64,000 nt of DNA. It comes from Anisakis pegreffii (lineage: Eukaryota > Nematoda > Chromadorea > Rhabditida > Anisakidae). A program made the position numbers and the translations under genes. Shown here piece by piece: positions 22,709 to 33,118 of this stretch. The stretch is taken from contig JAPYMA010000237.1 of NCBI GenBank assembly GCA_035041965.1, positions 1 through 64,000 on the forward strand, given 5' to 3'. Within the stretch, counting starts at the first letter, position 1, and every line of letters starts with the position of its first letter. The notes under the pieces are model-generated. The model was not told the origin of the DNA. It saw nothing but the letters and a program-made list of their open reading frames with translations, and ran no database searches.

Positions 22709-23702
22709 GTAATAATATTAATCTATAATAATAAATAATAATAATAAATAATAATTTGGTTTTATTTGGGCTGATTGCAGAATTGTGCTCGATGATTGTT
22801 TTATGTATGGAAATTCATTATCGAGAAGATATACATCGATATTTGACATTTTTATTTTGCCGTCGAATAATTTGAAAGATGTCAGTTTGGATTTTGATAT
22901 TACTGTCGTTACTATTTTTTTATTATTTTATTATCATTATTATTATTATTATTATTTTATTATTATTTTATTATTATTATTATATATTGCAAGGTAAGGT
23001 ATTATAATATATTGCATTATATTATTATAATCAAATAATAATAAGAAATATAACATATCTTGTTCCAGCGAATGGCTTCAATTGACTCAAAACGTTTTTT
23101 GATGAGTTTCGAGATGAATTCGAGAAATAATGACAATAGTAATGTAAATAATAATAATAAAAACAGCTTCAAAAAGGAGAATAACCCAAATGGACTGTCA
23201 CTGATAGTGAAGGAACGCGATGTTGAATACCAGGTCAGCTTTTTATTATTCGGCAATCGGTCTTTCAATTGATGTCGAACTCTTTTTTGAGGCGTATGGT
23301 GGTTCTGATTTCATTTTTTGAAAAAAATAATAACAATAGTAATAATAATAGTAATGACTTAATAATAATGATAACAATAATGGTAATAATAATCATAGCA
23401 ATGACAATAATAACAAAAATAATAACATTAATAATAAGGATAATAGCAATAATAATAATAAAATATTTATTTATTTATTTATTTAATCAGCAAATCAAAC
23501 TCATTACGAGTTTATGCCTCTCTGTTATCACCAATATCACTAATATCACATTCTTCCTTCGTTGGCATTCTTCTTTCCGCGTAGCTAACGATAATAGCGT
23601 TTGGAATCATCTGTCTTCATGAAATCTGAACTTAAATTATTGATTTGGCAAGTACAGAGGTTTTGGGAATAATAATAAAATAATCACAATAAAATAATAA
23701 TG

Positions 23703-23752
<50 letters not shown>

Positions 23753-26700
23753 GAGAATGAGACTGAAAATTAATCTCACGATGGGTACAGTTCTAGAGCA
23801 CTTATCTTACCGTAAGATGTGGTTTTACGCTAAGGACGTGTACAGTTTCACGATTTGTTCGTACAAAAATGCATTTTTAAACTGCAAACCTAAGGCATTC
23901 GATATTATTGTGATTTAAATGTGTGCGCATGAATGTGAAAGATTTTGGTATGAATTGAATTGAATTGATTTGATTTGATTTGATTTGATTGATGAGTTGA
24001 TTTGGTATCGCTTCAGATGTACAGAATGTTCATATTGTCTCGTTTGCTGGCCGCATATCCGTTCCGAGAGCGTTTATTGCTGCACGAATGCGGTGCTGAC
24101 GTGCCACCACTGTATCGGGCACACCTTTGGGCGGCCTTCCTGAACGTTTCACCGGCAAAGGCCACGGATCGTTTCCGCAAATTCGACACTCATGATGAGC
24201 ATCCATCGGATCGACAGCTTATGGTCGACATTCCAAGATGTCATCAGGTTTGTCGCACGCAGTTCAGGATGGTGATATGTTGAGTGTTATATGGTGATAT
24301 CCTGAGTGTTATATGGTGATATCCTGAGGGTTATATAGTGATATACTGAGGATTTTTTTTGTTGATGGTGGTGGTTATCAGGAAACTTGATATTTTACAC
24401 TTTATATGAGTCATAAAGTTGTGGTTCAGTGCCGAAGCGAATGCTGATCGATGTGAGAGTTTAATTTTTTTATTGATGTGAGAATTTAATTTTATGGTTG
24501 AATTTTTTTTGGTAATTTGTGGAATTTTTAGGATTTTTTGATGAAATTTCCATTTGTTCCCTATGAGAATTTTCTTGTGGAAGTAATTTTTCTGCCAAAT
24601 TTTCATTTCTGCCAATTTTTTGTATTGTTTGACTGGAATTTTCAGTATGACGAGCTAATGGCATCACCGAAAGCGCATTATAAGCTGAAACGTATTCTGA
24701 AAGCGTGGCTTTTGGCCCATCAAAATTATGTGTATTGGCAAGGACTGGACTCGCTGGCGGCACCATTTCTCGTCTTACATTTTAATCGATTACGTCAGTT
24801 TGACGCACTCTGTTTTGTCAAATTTTCTTTTTGGTTTTACATTTTTTCATTTTTTATTCCGATTTTCATGGAAATTTTTGCAGAATCTTCCGGTTTTTGA
24901 AAAGTCCATTTTTAGTTTCTAATTTCTAGTGGTAAAAGTATGAAATTATGCAAGAAAATAGAGGAAATTCGGGTAGTTGGTGTGGTTATTTTTCAGTTTT
25001 AGTTCGGTGATCGGAGGAATAGGTAGGAGAAGAGAGGAAGTATGGTTTGAGATGTTGGGTTGTAGTTTGGTGAATTCAGGAATTCCGAAAAAATTAGCGA
25101 TTCAAAAGTTTCATAAGATTAGCGATACATATTTCATTAGCGATTCACGGGTGAGAGCATGATTTAGAATGGAGGTAAGTAAGTTTAGGCTTTTGAAATG
25201 GACGGAATTATTGTATAAATGAAACGATACTTTTTTAAAATATTTTGTTTGATTATTATTCCAAATCATTTATTTATTTATTTAAGTATTTGAATTTGAC
25301 AAGATTGTTTAATTATTTGCAGCAGTTGCATTCGCATGTTTGGAAGCATTCATATCGAATTATTTGCATAATTTCTTTTTGAAAGATAATTCGGCGATCA
25401 TTCAAGGTAATCACCGATCGATTGATTTATTTGTCGTTGTGCAAATGAAATGAGAGTGGAATTCTCTTGTTGAAAATTTGGAAGATAGCGTGATTTTCAG
25501 ACGTTTTTAAAGAGAACGAGGAGATTTTTGTTATGGTAAAAGCGTATTTTTCGTTTCATTTCGTGAAAATTTTCGGTCTTCAAGGCGATTTGGGATGCTC
25601 TATTGATGCTCTTTTCCATTTATATGAGCCAGTCGCGATAGAAGCTAGTGATGGCATCCGATCGACGCTCGATTGGAAAAATCCGATAGATTCCAACCGG
25701 AATTCGATCCGACATTTAGCTTTCGAGCGAACAGTCTGATAAGTCGGTCGGAATGCCCGACTGTCAGAGTGATGAAACGTGAATTTGAACGGAATCAGAC
25801 GGAAATGAAATTTCGCTCGGATGCCATCATTAACTCAAAGTTTAGTAGGTCGCAAAATAAAGTAGAATTGATGAAGACTTATAGTTAAGTATAAATAAAG
25901 TACACTGAAGTAAAGTGGAGTACCAAAATACTAAAACTACTGCATTGCACTGAGAGATGGGCAATTCGCTATCGCTATTCAGCAGAATCGTTATTTCGCT
26001 AGTGGCGTAATAACGATTCGCTAGCGATAGCGAATTAGTGGTGGAGGTATCCGATTGTCGTTATTCCGATCGAAATTGTTGGATTTTTGCAACCAGTCGA
26101 CCATCAGATGGTAGAGTAGTAGTGTAATTTACATAGTTACCTTATGGTCGCAATAACGTATTGAAGAAATATCAGTGTAATCTATTCAATATTTCATTCG
26201 AATTGTGAGTATGTAATTTATTTATTCTAAACTTTATTCTGTAATTTCTATATCTAATAGTCTAGCTATACACATAATTAATGGTGAATTTTGTAGATTT
26301 GGATTGAAAAATGAAGAAAATTATTCGTTTTTTCAGAATATTTGGCCGTATTCAATCATTTGCTGGCGTACGTTGATGCAAGTTTGTATTGGCATTTGAA
26401 TGAGATGGATTTCACACCGGAATTGTTCGCGATTCCATGGTTTCTGACGTGTTTCGCACATGTTCTGCCTCTGCACAAACTTTTTCATGTGAGAATTTGA
26501 AATTTTTCGATGAGAAAATGGAAAAAATTAACGATTCTTTAACGACATCTTTTACCAAGAAATTTGCTTTCACTCTTCTATTTCTCTTCAGTTTCATTTC
26601 AGTTTTCCGTTTCCGTTTTGTCGGATTTTTTTCAGATTTTTACGATGTTTCATTTTTTACCGGGTGGCGGGGGGGAAGTGAATAATTTTGAAGTAATCCA

Positions 26701-29700
26701 AACGAGATGTTGTGAGGTTTTTGTTTATTTTCTCCACTCGTCTGCTTTCGTCAGATTTCACCTTCCGGGTTTTTTCCCAGAGTTGAAGATGATCTTAGGA
26801 GAGTTTATTCTCACACTTTCTCTGGCTATTTCATAAGTTTGAAAAATTTTCTCGTAGGTATTGCATATTTTTCGGAGTTTTTTGTTGCATTTTTCAGGTC
26901 TGGGATGTTCTGCTTTTATGTGATTGCTCTTTTCCACTATTTATTGGTGTCTCAATAATGTCGCAGATGCGTGCACGCCTAATAACAGCCACTTTCAACG
27001 ACGCAATCTTAATGTTTTCCGATTTGCCAGGTTGGAATTTTTTTCTGTTAGAAAGGAATTTGAGTGGAAATTATTCCGATTTTCACAAGAATTTGAATTT
27101 CCGCTCGTCTTGGTCAACAAATTCTAGTTTCAAGCTTGATTTTTCTTTCCGAAGAACGACACTCAATAGGAGGTACAACAACGTCACAATGAAACGCAAC
27201 GTTCCATTATATCCGTGATCGGTCAATTTGCCTAAAGACATTTTGCCTAACGACAGTTTGCCTGACGGACAGTTTGCCTAATAGGCGAAAGATCCATTGA
27301 AAAACCGTAAGTTAGGCAAACTGTCCGTTAGGCAAACTGTCCGTTAGGTAAACTGTCCGTTAGTTAAACTGTCCGTTATGTAAACTGTCCGTTAGATAAA
27401 CTGTCCGTCAGATGAACTGTCCGTTAGCTAAACTGTCCGTTAGGCAAACTGTCCGTTTGGTAAACTGCCCGTTAGGTAAACTGTCCGTTAGATAAACTGC
27501 CCGTTAGATAAACTGTCCGTTAGATAAACTGTCCGTTAGGTAAACTGTCCGTTAGGTAAACTGTCCGTTAGGTAAACTGTCCGTTATGTAAACTGTGCGT
27601 TAGATAAACTGTCCGTTAGATAAACTGTCCGTTAGATAAATTGTCCGTTAGATAAACTGTCCGTTAGGTAAACTGTCCGTTAGGTAAACTGTCCGTTAGG
27701 TAAACTGTCCGTTAGGTAAATTGTCCGTTGAGCAGACTGTCCATTAGGCAAACTGTCCGTTAGGTAAACTGTCCGTTAGGTAAACCGTCCGTTAGGTAAA
27801 TTGTCCGTTGAGCAGACTGTCCATTAGGCAAACTGTCCGTTAGGTAAACTGTCCGTTAGGTAAACCGTCCGTTAGGTAAATTGTCCGTTGAGCAGACTGT
27901 CCATTAGGCAAACTGTCCGTTAGGTAAACTGTCCGTTAGGTGAACCGTTCGTTAGGTAAACTGTCCGTTATGTAAACTGTCCGTTAGATAAACTGTCCGT
28001 CAGATAAACTGTCCGTTAGCTAAACTGTCCGTTAGGCAAACTGTCCGTTAGGTAAACTGTCCGTTAGTTAAACTGTCCGTTATGTAAACTGTCCGTTAGA
28101 TAAACTGTCCGTCAGATGAACTGTCCGTTAGCTAAACTGTCCGTTAGGCAAACTGTCCGTTAGGTAAACTGTCCGTTAGTTAAACTGTCCGTTAGGTAAA
28201 CTGTCCGTTAGATAAACTGTCCGTTAGGTAAACTGTCCGTTAGGTAAACTGTCCGTTAGGTAAACTGTCCGTTAGGTAAACTGTCCGTTAGATAAACTGT
28301 CCGTTAGATAAACTGTCCGTTAGATAAACTGTCCGTTAGGTAAACTGTCCGTTAGGTAAACTGTCCGTTAGGTAAACTGTCCGTTAGGTAAACTGTCCGT
28401 TAGGTAAACTGTCCGTTAGGTAAACTGTCCGTTAGGTAAACTGTCCGTTAGGTAAACTGTCCGTTAGGTAAACTGTCCGTTAGGTAAACTGTCCGTTAGG
28501 TAAACTGTCCGTTAGGTAAACTGTCCGTTAGGTAAACTGTCCGTTAGGTAAACTGTCCGTTAGGTAAACTGTCCGTTAGGTAAACTGTCCGTTAGGTAAA
28601 TTGTCCGTTGAGCAGACTGTCCATTAGGTAAACTGTCCGTTAGGTAAACCGTCCGTTAGGTAAATTGTCCGTTGAGCAGACTGTCCATTAGGCAAACTGT
28701 CCGTTAGGTAACCTGTCCGTTAGGTAAACCGTCCGTTAGGTAAATTGTCCGTTGAGCAGACTGTCCATTAGGCAAACTGTCCGTTAGGTAAACTGTCCGT
28801 TAGGTAAACTGTCCGTTAGGCAATATATCTTTCGGCCAACTGTCATTAGGCAATGTTTCTTTAGGCAAATTGACCGGGTACCATTGTATCAGTTTGCAAG
28901 CGTAACTGCCCGAGAAGTATCTGCCATACCTACAACATGTCAAAATTGATGCGTATGGCTAGACTCAGGTTGATATTTGAGTTTAGGCTGAAGTTGATGC
29001 GTTGACTTAGGCCGTGTTTGACGCTTAGGCGTAAGCTGAGTTTAATGCTTGTGCTTAAGCTGAGGTTCATCTGGAAGCTGTGGCTGAACCGCAGGTAATG
29101 TCGTGCGGTTAACAATGAGGAGCAGATGTTTTTCTTAAACAATGCGGTGGTTTTTCGCACTTGAATTCGGCAAAAATATGAAAAATAGCCGGCGAATTCG
29201 ACCAATTTAATCTCATTTGGGTTTTTATTTTCCTCCTCTTGATCTTTTGGATTGTTTGATTTCAGATTTAAATGTCGAGCGAATAGTCGAAGAATCTGTG
29301 GCGTTATATAGAGAGGTGCCACGTTCGTGCACTTATCGAGAGCATGCTTCAACAGTGCTTTGTTGTGGTAGAAGTGGTGATTGCACTGGAGGATGTGAGT
29401 TTGGCATGGGATTTGACGAGTTGAGTCGTTCGGATTCGGACTCGTCCACCCCCGCAACATCTGATCGTTTCGGACCAAAACAGATGAAACCGAAAACCTA
29501 CAAAATGACAACACATTTGAGTGTGTTTGAACTGAAACAGTGCACTTCACCGCGTATATCTGCTGAACATTTGGAAGAATACATGCAAAAAGCTTCAGTG
29601 CTCATCGTTGATGTACGAGCACAAGCTGAGTGGGTGTTTTAATTGTTTCGTTTCAAAACTGAAGTCGAAACTGTTTCGGGGATTTATTCAGAAATGTGCA

Positions 29701-30773
29701 AAAATTGGAAAGGTTTTGAATGTAATGGCTAAGCGCACGCTTATTGTTAGGTTTAGCACCACCTCAGGCTGATAGTTACCCTAATTTAAGGTTTATCCTC
29801 AGTGCTTGAGCAGAAAGATTATCCACTGAAGCGATGACGCATGCTTTCGTCACATTCAGCAGCAACCATGAGAACAAAATAAGGAGATCTGGAATTGTTC
29901 GAAGTGGATCTTGAGAAATTTCTTAAGGGACTGATTCTATTTTCGGATGTTTAGCTTGAGTTGGGTTAATTATGATTATGTATTGAATTATATGCGTTAA
30001 GTATCAGTAAGAATCTAAATTTGTTCAGTTATGAATAAGTGCAACATTACGTTAGAGAAATTCAGCTGGTATATAACCCCGAGTAGATGTAATGGTCAGT
30101 ATGGGGTGTAGCTTGGAGCCCCCTAGAAGCGAGGAGACTGTTTAAGAATTGAGACAGGATTGGGATGGCCGAGAGGGGAGGGGGTGATAGCTTGGTGCTG
30201 ACAAGTGGTGGTGGGATGGAGAAGAAAATTTGAAATTTCAGAGCGGATTTAGGATTGAGTTGGGGTGACTATCCGAGGTTTTCTGCCCTAACGACAATTT
30301 GCTTGAAGACACATTGTCTGAGCGGATAGTCTGCCTAAGGAACAGTTCACCTATTAGGCGAAATATCCATTAAAAACCGTAAGTTAGGCAAACTGTCCGT
30401 CAGGCAAATTGTCTTCAGGCAGATTGACCAGGTACCGTATTCGGTAGCGTGGATTTCTTCGGCATGTACTTCTTTCAGATTTTGTCGGGGTGCACTGAAT
30501 GGAAGTATAAATATGCCATGGACAGCGACGTCGACCTTAGGTTCAGGTTCAAACTCGGGATTGAGCTCAACTGGTGCAGTAGGGGTGGAATGTTTGGACG
30601 GCATCAGAACAGCGTTGAATAAAGCCAATGAAGCAAAACATCCAATTGTCATTGTGGGCGATGCCCAGATGCGATCTGCAAATGAGGTGAAAGATATTTC
30701 GACTTATCTGTCTATTCTGAGGTTAGGAGATAAGTGCTGCTGCCGCAAGGCGTTTTTGCGTGGAGATGTGTAG
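16034..30773 (+). CDS. TBCK: TBCK orthologue: pseudokinase, TBC RabGAP and rhodanese-like domain
   Basis: Seventeen exons join in frame: 16034-16223, 18576-18648, 19262-19382, 19892-20104, 20604-20673, 20901-21058, 21990-22119, 22287-22437, 22781-22880, 23069-23233, 24017-24247, 24646-24793, 25323-25406, 26337-26488, 26898-27030, 29266-29629, 30479-30773. They sum to 2778 nt, or 925 residues; human TBCK has 893. [16 protein letters not shown] and HPNLCSYV match the TBCK N-terminus. The kinase domain keeps YLAPE and [12 protein letters not shown] but has no HRD, DFG or VAIK equivalents, so it is a pseudokinase. The TBC domain keeps the Arg finger (VDIPRCHQ) and Gln finger (YWQGLDSL). The C-terminus is rhodanese-like ([12 protein letters not shown]...[12 protein letters not shown]). 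TBCK is a component of the FERRY complex and affects mTOR signalling in other animals. An AATAAA lies at 30905. The start is the ATG just after an acceptor at 16030. Confidence 0.9.
16224..18575. repeat. TBCK intron 1 with dense AAT/ATT microsatellite
   Basis: From about 16840 to 18120 the intron is mostly interrupted AAT, ATT, AAC and AGT triplets, with ORFs that are runs of Ile, Tyr or Asn and are artefacts. No exon recognised inside. The intron runs from GTGAGTAA to TTATTACAG. Confidence 0.8.
20112..20545. repeat. AAT-type microsatellite in TBCK intron 4
   Basis: A nearly uninterrupted run of AAT/AAC/GAT triplets directly after the GTAGGT donor at 20105. The long Asn-rich ORF across it is a shadow of the repeat. 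Confidence 0.85.
21059..21989. other. TBCK intron 6: two AAT blocks and a non-repetitive island
   Basis: AAT/AAC blocks at about 21062-21165 and 21475-21570 flank a GC-richer, non-repetitive stretch (about 21170-21450) that has no coding signal or recognised repeat. Confidence 0.5.
22634..22755. repeat. (AAT)n microsatellite in TBCK intron 8
   Basis: About 20 consecutive AAT triplets with a few interruptions, ending 25 bp before the acceptor of exon 9 at 22780. Confidence 0.9.
23455..23640 (+). repeat. dispersed element in TBCK intron 10
   Basis: Contains CTCATTACGAGTTTATGCC, TTATCACCAATATCACTAAT, CACATTCTTCCTT and ATCATCTGTCTTCAT in the order seen (inverted) in the MULE-remnant intron at 13268-13440. 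Bounded by TTTATTTATTTATTTAAT on the left, and AAT microsatellite is nearby on both sides. Confidence 0.6.
25963..26036. repeat. 74-bp near-perfect palindrome in TBCK intron 13
   Basis: AATTCGCTATCGCTA...AATCGTTATT on the left mirrors AATAACGATT...TAGCGATAGCGAATT on the right, with a short loop around CTAGTGGC. Confidence 0.8.
27221..28882. mobile_element. foldback element with 16-bp minisatellite expansion, in TBCK intron 15
   Basis: The ends are inverted repeats: GGTCAATTTGCCTAAAGACA at 27221 and, at the right, TCTTTAGGCAAATTGACCGGG to GGTACC at 28882 (reverse complement of the left end with few changes). Between them, from about 27311 to 28823, lie roughly 95 copies of a 16-bp unit, GGTAAACTGTCCGTTA, with variants (GAT, GTT, GCT, ATG, and TTGTCCGTTGAGCAGA). 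Copy 1 at 1180-1342 shows what an unexpanded element looks like: the same GTTAGGCAAACTGTCC motif is present only a few times. Confidence 0.92.
27311..28823. repeat. 16-bp minisatellite array (~95 units) with higher-order structure
   Basis: The basic unit is GGTAAACTGTCCGTTA. The variant TTGTCCGTTGAGCAGA occurs at 27721, 27801 and 27881 (80-bp, i.e. 5-unit, spacing) and again at 28601, 28665 and 28745 (64 and 80 bp). A 7-unit block ending CAGATGAACTGTCC, GCTAAACTG, GGCAAACTG is found near 27345-27440 and repeated near 28055-28150. This shows unequal-exchange-type amplification. Confidence 0.92.
28940..29095. repeat. degenerate TTAGGCTGAG simple repeat in TBCK intron 15
   Basis: Irregular AGGCTGAAG, CTTAGGCCG, GCTTAGGCGTAAGCTGAG motifs, akin to the run at 12677-12850. 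It lies about 170 bp upstream of TBCK exon 16. Confidence 0.5.
30285..30436. mobile_element. foldback MITE-like element, copy 3, beside TBCK exon 17
   Basis: CTGCCCTAACGAC...GCTTGAAGACA on the left and GTAAGTTAGGCAAACTGTCC...CAGATTGACCAGGTACC on the right identify the same family as 27221-28882. It ends at 30436, 43 bp upstream of the first base of exon 17 (30479), so it makes up most of the 3' part of intron 16. Confidence 0.7.
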
Positions 30774-30840
30774 GCGGTGGGCGGAGCTAGCAGATACCGT
30801 AGTATTTTGGTGAAGTAATACGCTCCGCCCACCGCCACAC
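30768..30840. repeat. GC-rich inverted repeat overlapping the TBCK stop codon
   Basis: GTGTAGGCGGTGGGCGGAGC (30768-30787) is mirrored by GCTCCGCCCACCGCCACAC (30822-30840), with one extra base, around a 34-bp loop. The TBCK stop codon TAG (30771-30773) lies inside the left arm. Either a small mobile element or a 3'-UTR hairpin. Confidence 0.85.
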
Positions 30841-30904
30841 ACGCTCTCTGAAGCGACAGTATAAACTGGAATGATACAGTTATGTTATTTGACATTGATA
30901 TTGA

Positions 30905-30910
30905 AATAAA
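30905..30910 (+). promoter_or_regulatory. AATAAA polyadenylation signal of TBCK
   Basis: AATAAA about 130 nt after the stop codon, the first such hexamer downstream, followed by TTGT-rich sequence. Confidence 0.55.
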
Positions 30911-30929
30911 TAATTTGTTATAAAGGGTT

Positions 30930-32455
30930 GATTTGAGGTTAATATTATCATTTTTAATTATTTAATATTTTGTTGGCTATTATTATTTTCAATTTTATTG
31001 TTTATTATTTGTATTAATCATTATTATGATTATTATAATTATTATTATTATTAATTATCAGTTATTATTATTATTGCTGATTATTATATCAGTATATTTT
31101 AGATAGCCAGGCGATGTGTCAAAGAGGGTTTCAATCGCGTGTGCGTTTTAGACGGAGGTATCAGTAGTGTTAGGAGTATGCAGCATCTCTTTTCTGTACC
31201 CTCTTAACTGTTTTATTATTATTATTATTATTATTATTGTTATTATTATTGTTGTTATTATTGTTATTATCATTATTATTACTATTATTATTGTTATTAA
31301 AAATGCTGTTATTGTTACTATCAATTATCCAACGGTGAAGGTGCTGAGCAAATAGGTTTTTATGTATTTTTTAAAATATTTATTGTTTTATGTTTGTTGT
31401 AAATTTCCTGATTCGGTATTGTTTTTTCTTTAATCTGTTTATTTATTTGGCATAATTCTAACTTATTGTTATCTAACTTATTATTATTATTATTATTATT
31501 GTCTTCGAATTATTTGAAAATGTGATAAAATGTTCAAAATTATATGTGCTGGAAGTATTTTCTTATTACTGATATGAAAATTCTCATTGTTTGTATTATT
31601 ATCGTCTCAGTTGCTGTTGTAATAATTGCAGTAATGATAATAATAACAATAATAGTAATACTGATAATAGTAGCAATACTAATAACAATAATAATAACAA
31701 TAGTAATAATAATCTTTCAATAAAGTGAATTGTATTCCTAATATTATATTTACTATAGCGAGCGAACGATATCCTTTAGCTGATGACCACATTAACTTCT
31801 TCAATATCTCATCTAGGAGTGCACGATAGTTAAATGATGTCCAGCATGGATTCATTTTAGTTGATGTTTAGGTGCTTTTGACTTCTGGTGCGCAACAGGT
31901 CAATACTCTTCAGTTTGGCTTCATTTCGGTGGGCACAAATCTGCAATTCACCTCAGTTCAATTGATTGCAGTCGGAATATGAATCGAAACTGTACTCGGT
32001 TGTATTGGTTTATTCCTGCTTGCATGGATCACAATTACACTGGTTGCGGGCATAGTTATTCACTCAAATTGAACCAGTTTCAGTTGAAATACGGCTTGTA
32101 CGAGAAAGTATTTATTGATATGTGCAGAGAGCTGTGGCGCAAGCAATGTCTTCATGTACGCAATGGTTGTCGCGTGCTATTTTCGTGTTAGGCCAATCCC
32201 CTTTCCTCATTGGCCTAAGCTGCAAGATTACCGGCAAGTACAGTGTGTCTATCATGCACTGGCCTCAAATATTAGGGCGCTCCGTAAGAACGGTGTTTCA
32301 AATGAATGGGCGTTAAGAGGATAATTTGGGTACGGTAGATCACGTCAGGAGCGTGTCTCTTACGATTAGTGGTCTGCAAAATATCACTTGTTTCCATGAT
32401 TGAATAACGTTGGTTTGATATTCGATTGTATCATTGTCGTGATTGGCTTTTGCTG
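30930..32455. other. intergenic with ATT microsatellites
   Basis: ATT/GTT triplet runs at about 31035-31090, 31205-31310, 31480-31500 and 31640-31720. ORFs at 31979-32330 overlap in all three frames and have no recognised domain, so no gene is called. Confidence 0.5.
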
Positions 32456-32457
32456 CA

Positions 32458-32600
32458 GTCGTGTGCTCAGTCGTCTGCTCAGAAATACAGTCGTGTGCTC
32501 AGTCGTCTGCTCAGAAATACAGTCGTGTGCTCAGTCGTCTGCTCAGAAATACAGTCGTGTGCTCAGTCGTCAGCTCAGAAATACAGTCGTGTGCTCACAT
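32458..32600. repeat. 32-bp tandem repeat, about 4.5 copies
   Basis: The unit CAGTCGTGTGCTCAGTCG + TCTGCTCAGAAATA is repeated four times almost perfectly (one TCTG to TCAG change) plus a partial fifth. The unit is not a multiple of 3, so all three frames look open; this is not coding evidence. There are no spacers. Confidence 0.9.
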
Positions 32601-32686
32601 GTTCCAACTGAATTTGTGTAATGGGAGATTTTGTTTGTCACAATCTTCTTTACTGAATGTATGAATAATTTTGTCATCACCTTAGT

Positions 32687-33113
32687 TGGAGGATGATGTT
32701 GAGATAAACCAGTGATCTCTTGTTTATTGTTTACGGTATCTTGTATGTCTCTCTATAGTGCTTTGCATGTCGTGTGTTCTCTGACTACCGTTGGCAACTC
32801 GTGACCGTTGTTTTGGGATCAGTTAATCTCAATCACTATATAGGTAGCTCAGTGTGGTTATATCAGTTGCTCTGTATTAGTCAGTCAGTGTGTTGTTCGT
32901 GTATCCAGTGTTGTTGTTGTGTATGAGCCATCCAAGGCATCTTTCGTCACTCAACCGTCAGTGTATCTTCACTCTACTCAACCATTATTATCGTCTTTAT
33001 TTATTGAGTGGAAAAATCATATTATTAATTGTCGCCTTCGCACCAGCAACACAAGTAACATTACGAACAGTGCCAGCCAACATCACAAACAGTGCCGATC
33101 AGGATCACAAACA
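32687..33113 (+). mobile_element. solo LTR of a retrotransposon, with 5-bp target duplication
   Basis: The element starts TGGAGGATGATGTTGAG and ends ATCACAAACA (TG...CA). It is flanked on both sides by TTAGT (32682-32686 and 33114-33118), a 5-bp target-site duplication. It is 427 bp, with a TATATAG box near 32838. A second, near-identical copy is at 45913-46317 and an old one at 14400-14722. No internal gag/pol region or second LTR is nearby, so it is a solo LTR. TE family (Gypsy or BEL/Pao type) is not determined. Confidence 0.85.
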
Positions 33114-33118
33114 TTAGT

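Noticed and set aside
27311..28823. Coding repeat protein or CRISPR in the 16-bp array
   Set aside because: The 16-bp period is not a multiple of 3, every frame has stops, and it lies inside a TBCK intron.
28930..29550. 206-residue minus-strand ORF
   Set aside because: It is the antisense of TBCK exon 16, whose sense strand has clear homology and splice sites.
32458..32600. CRISPR-like array
   Set aside because: Units are directly adjacent with no spacers, and the genome is eukaryotic. It is a simple tandem repeat.
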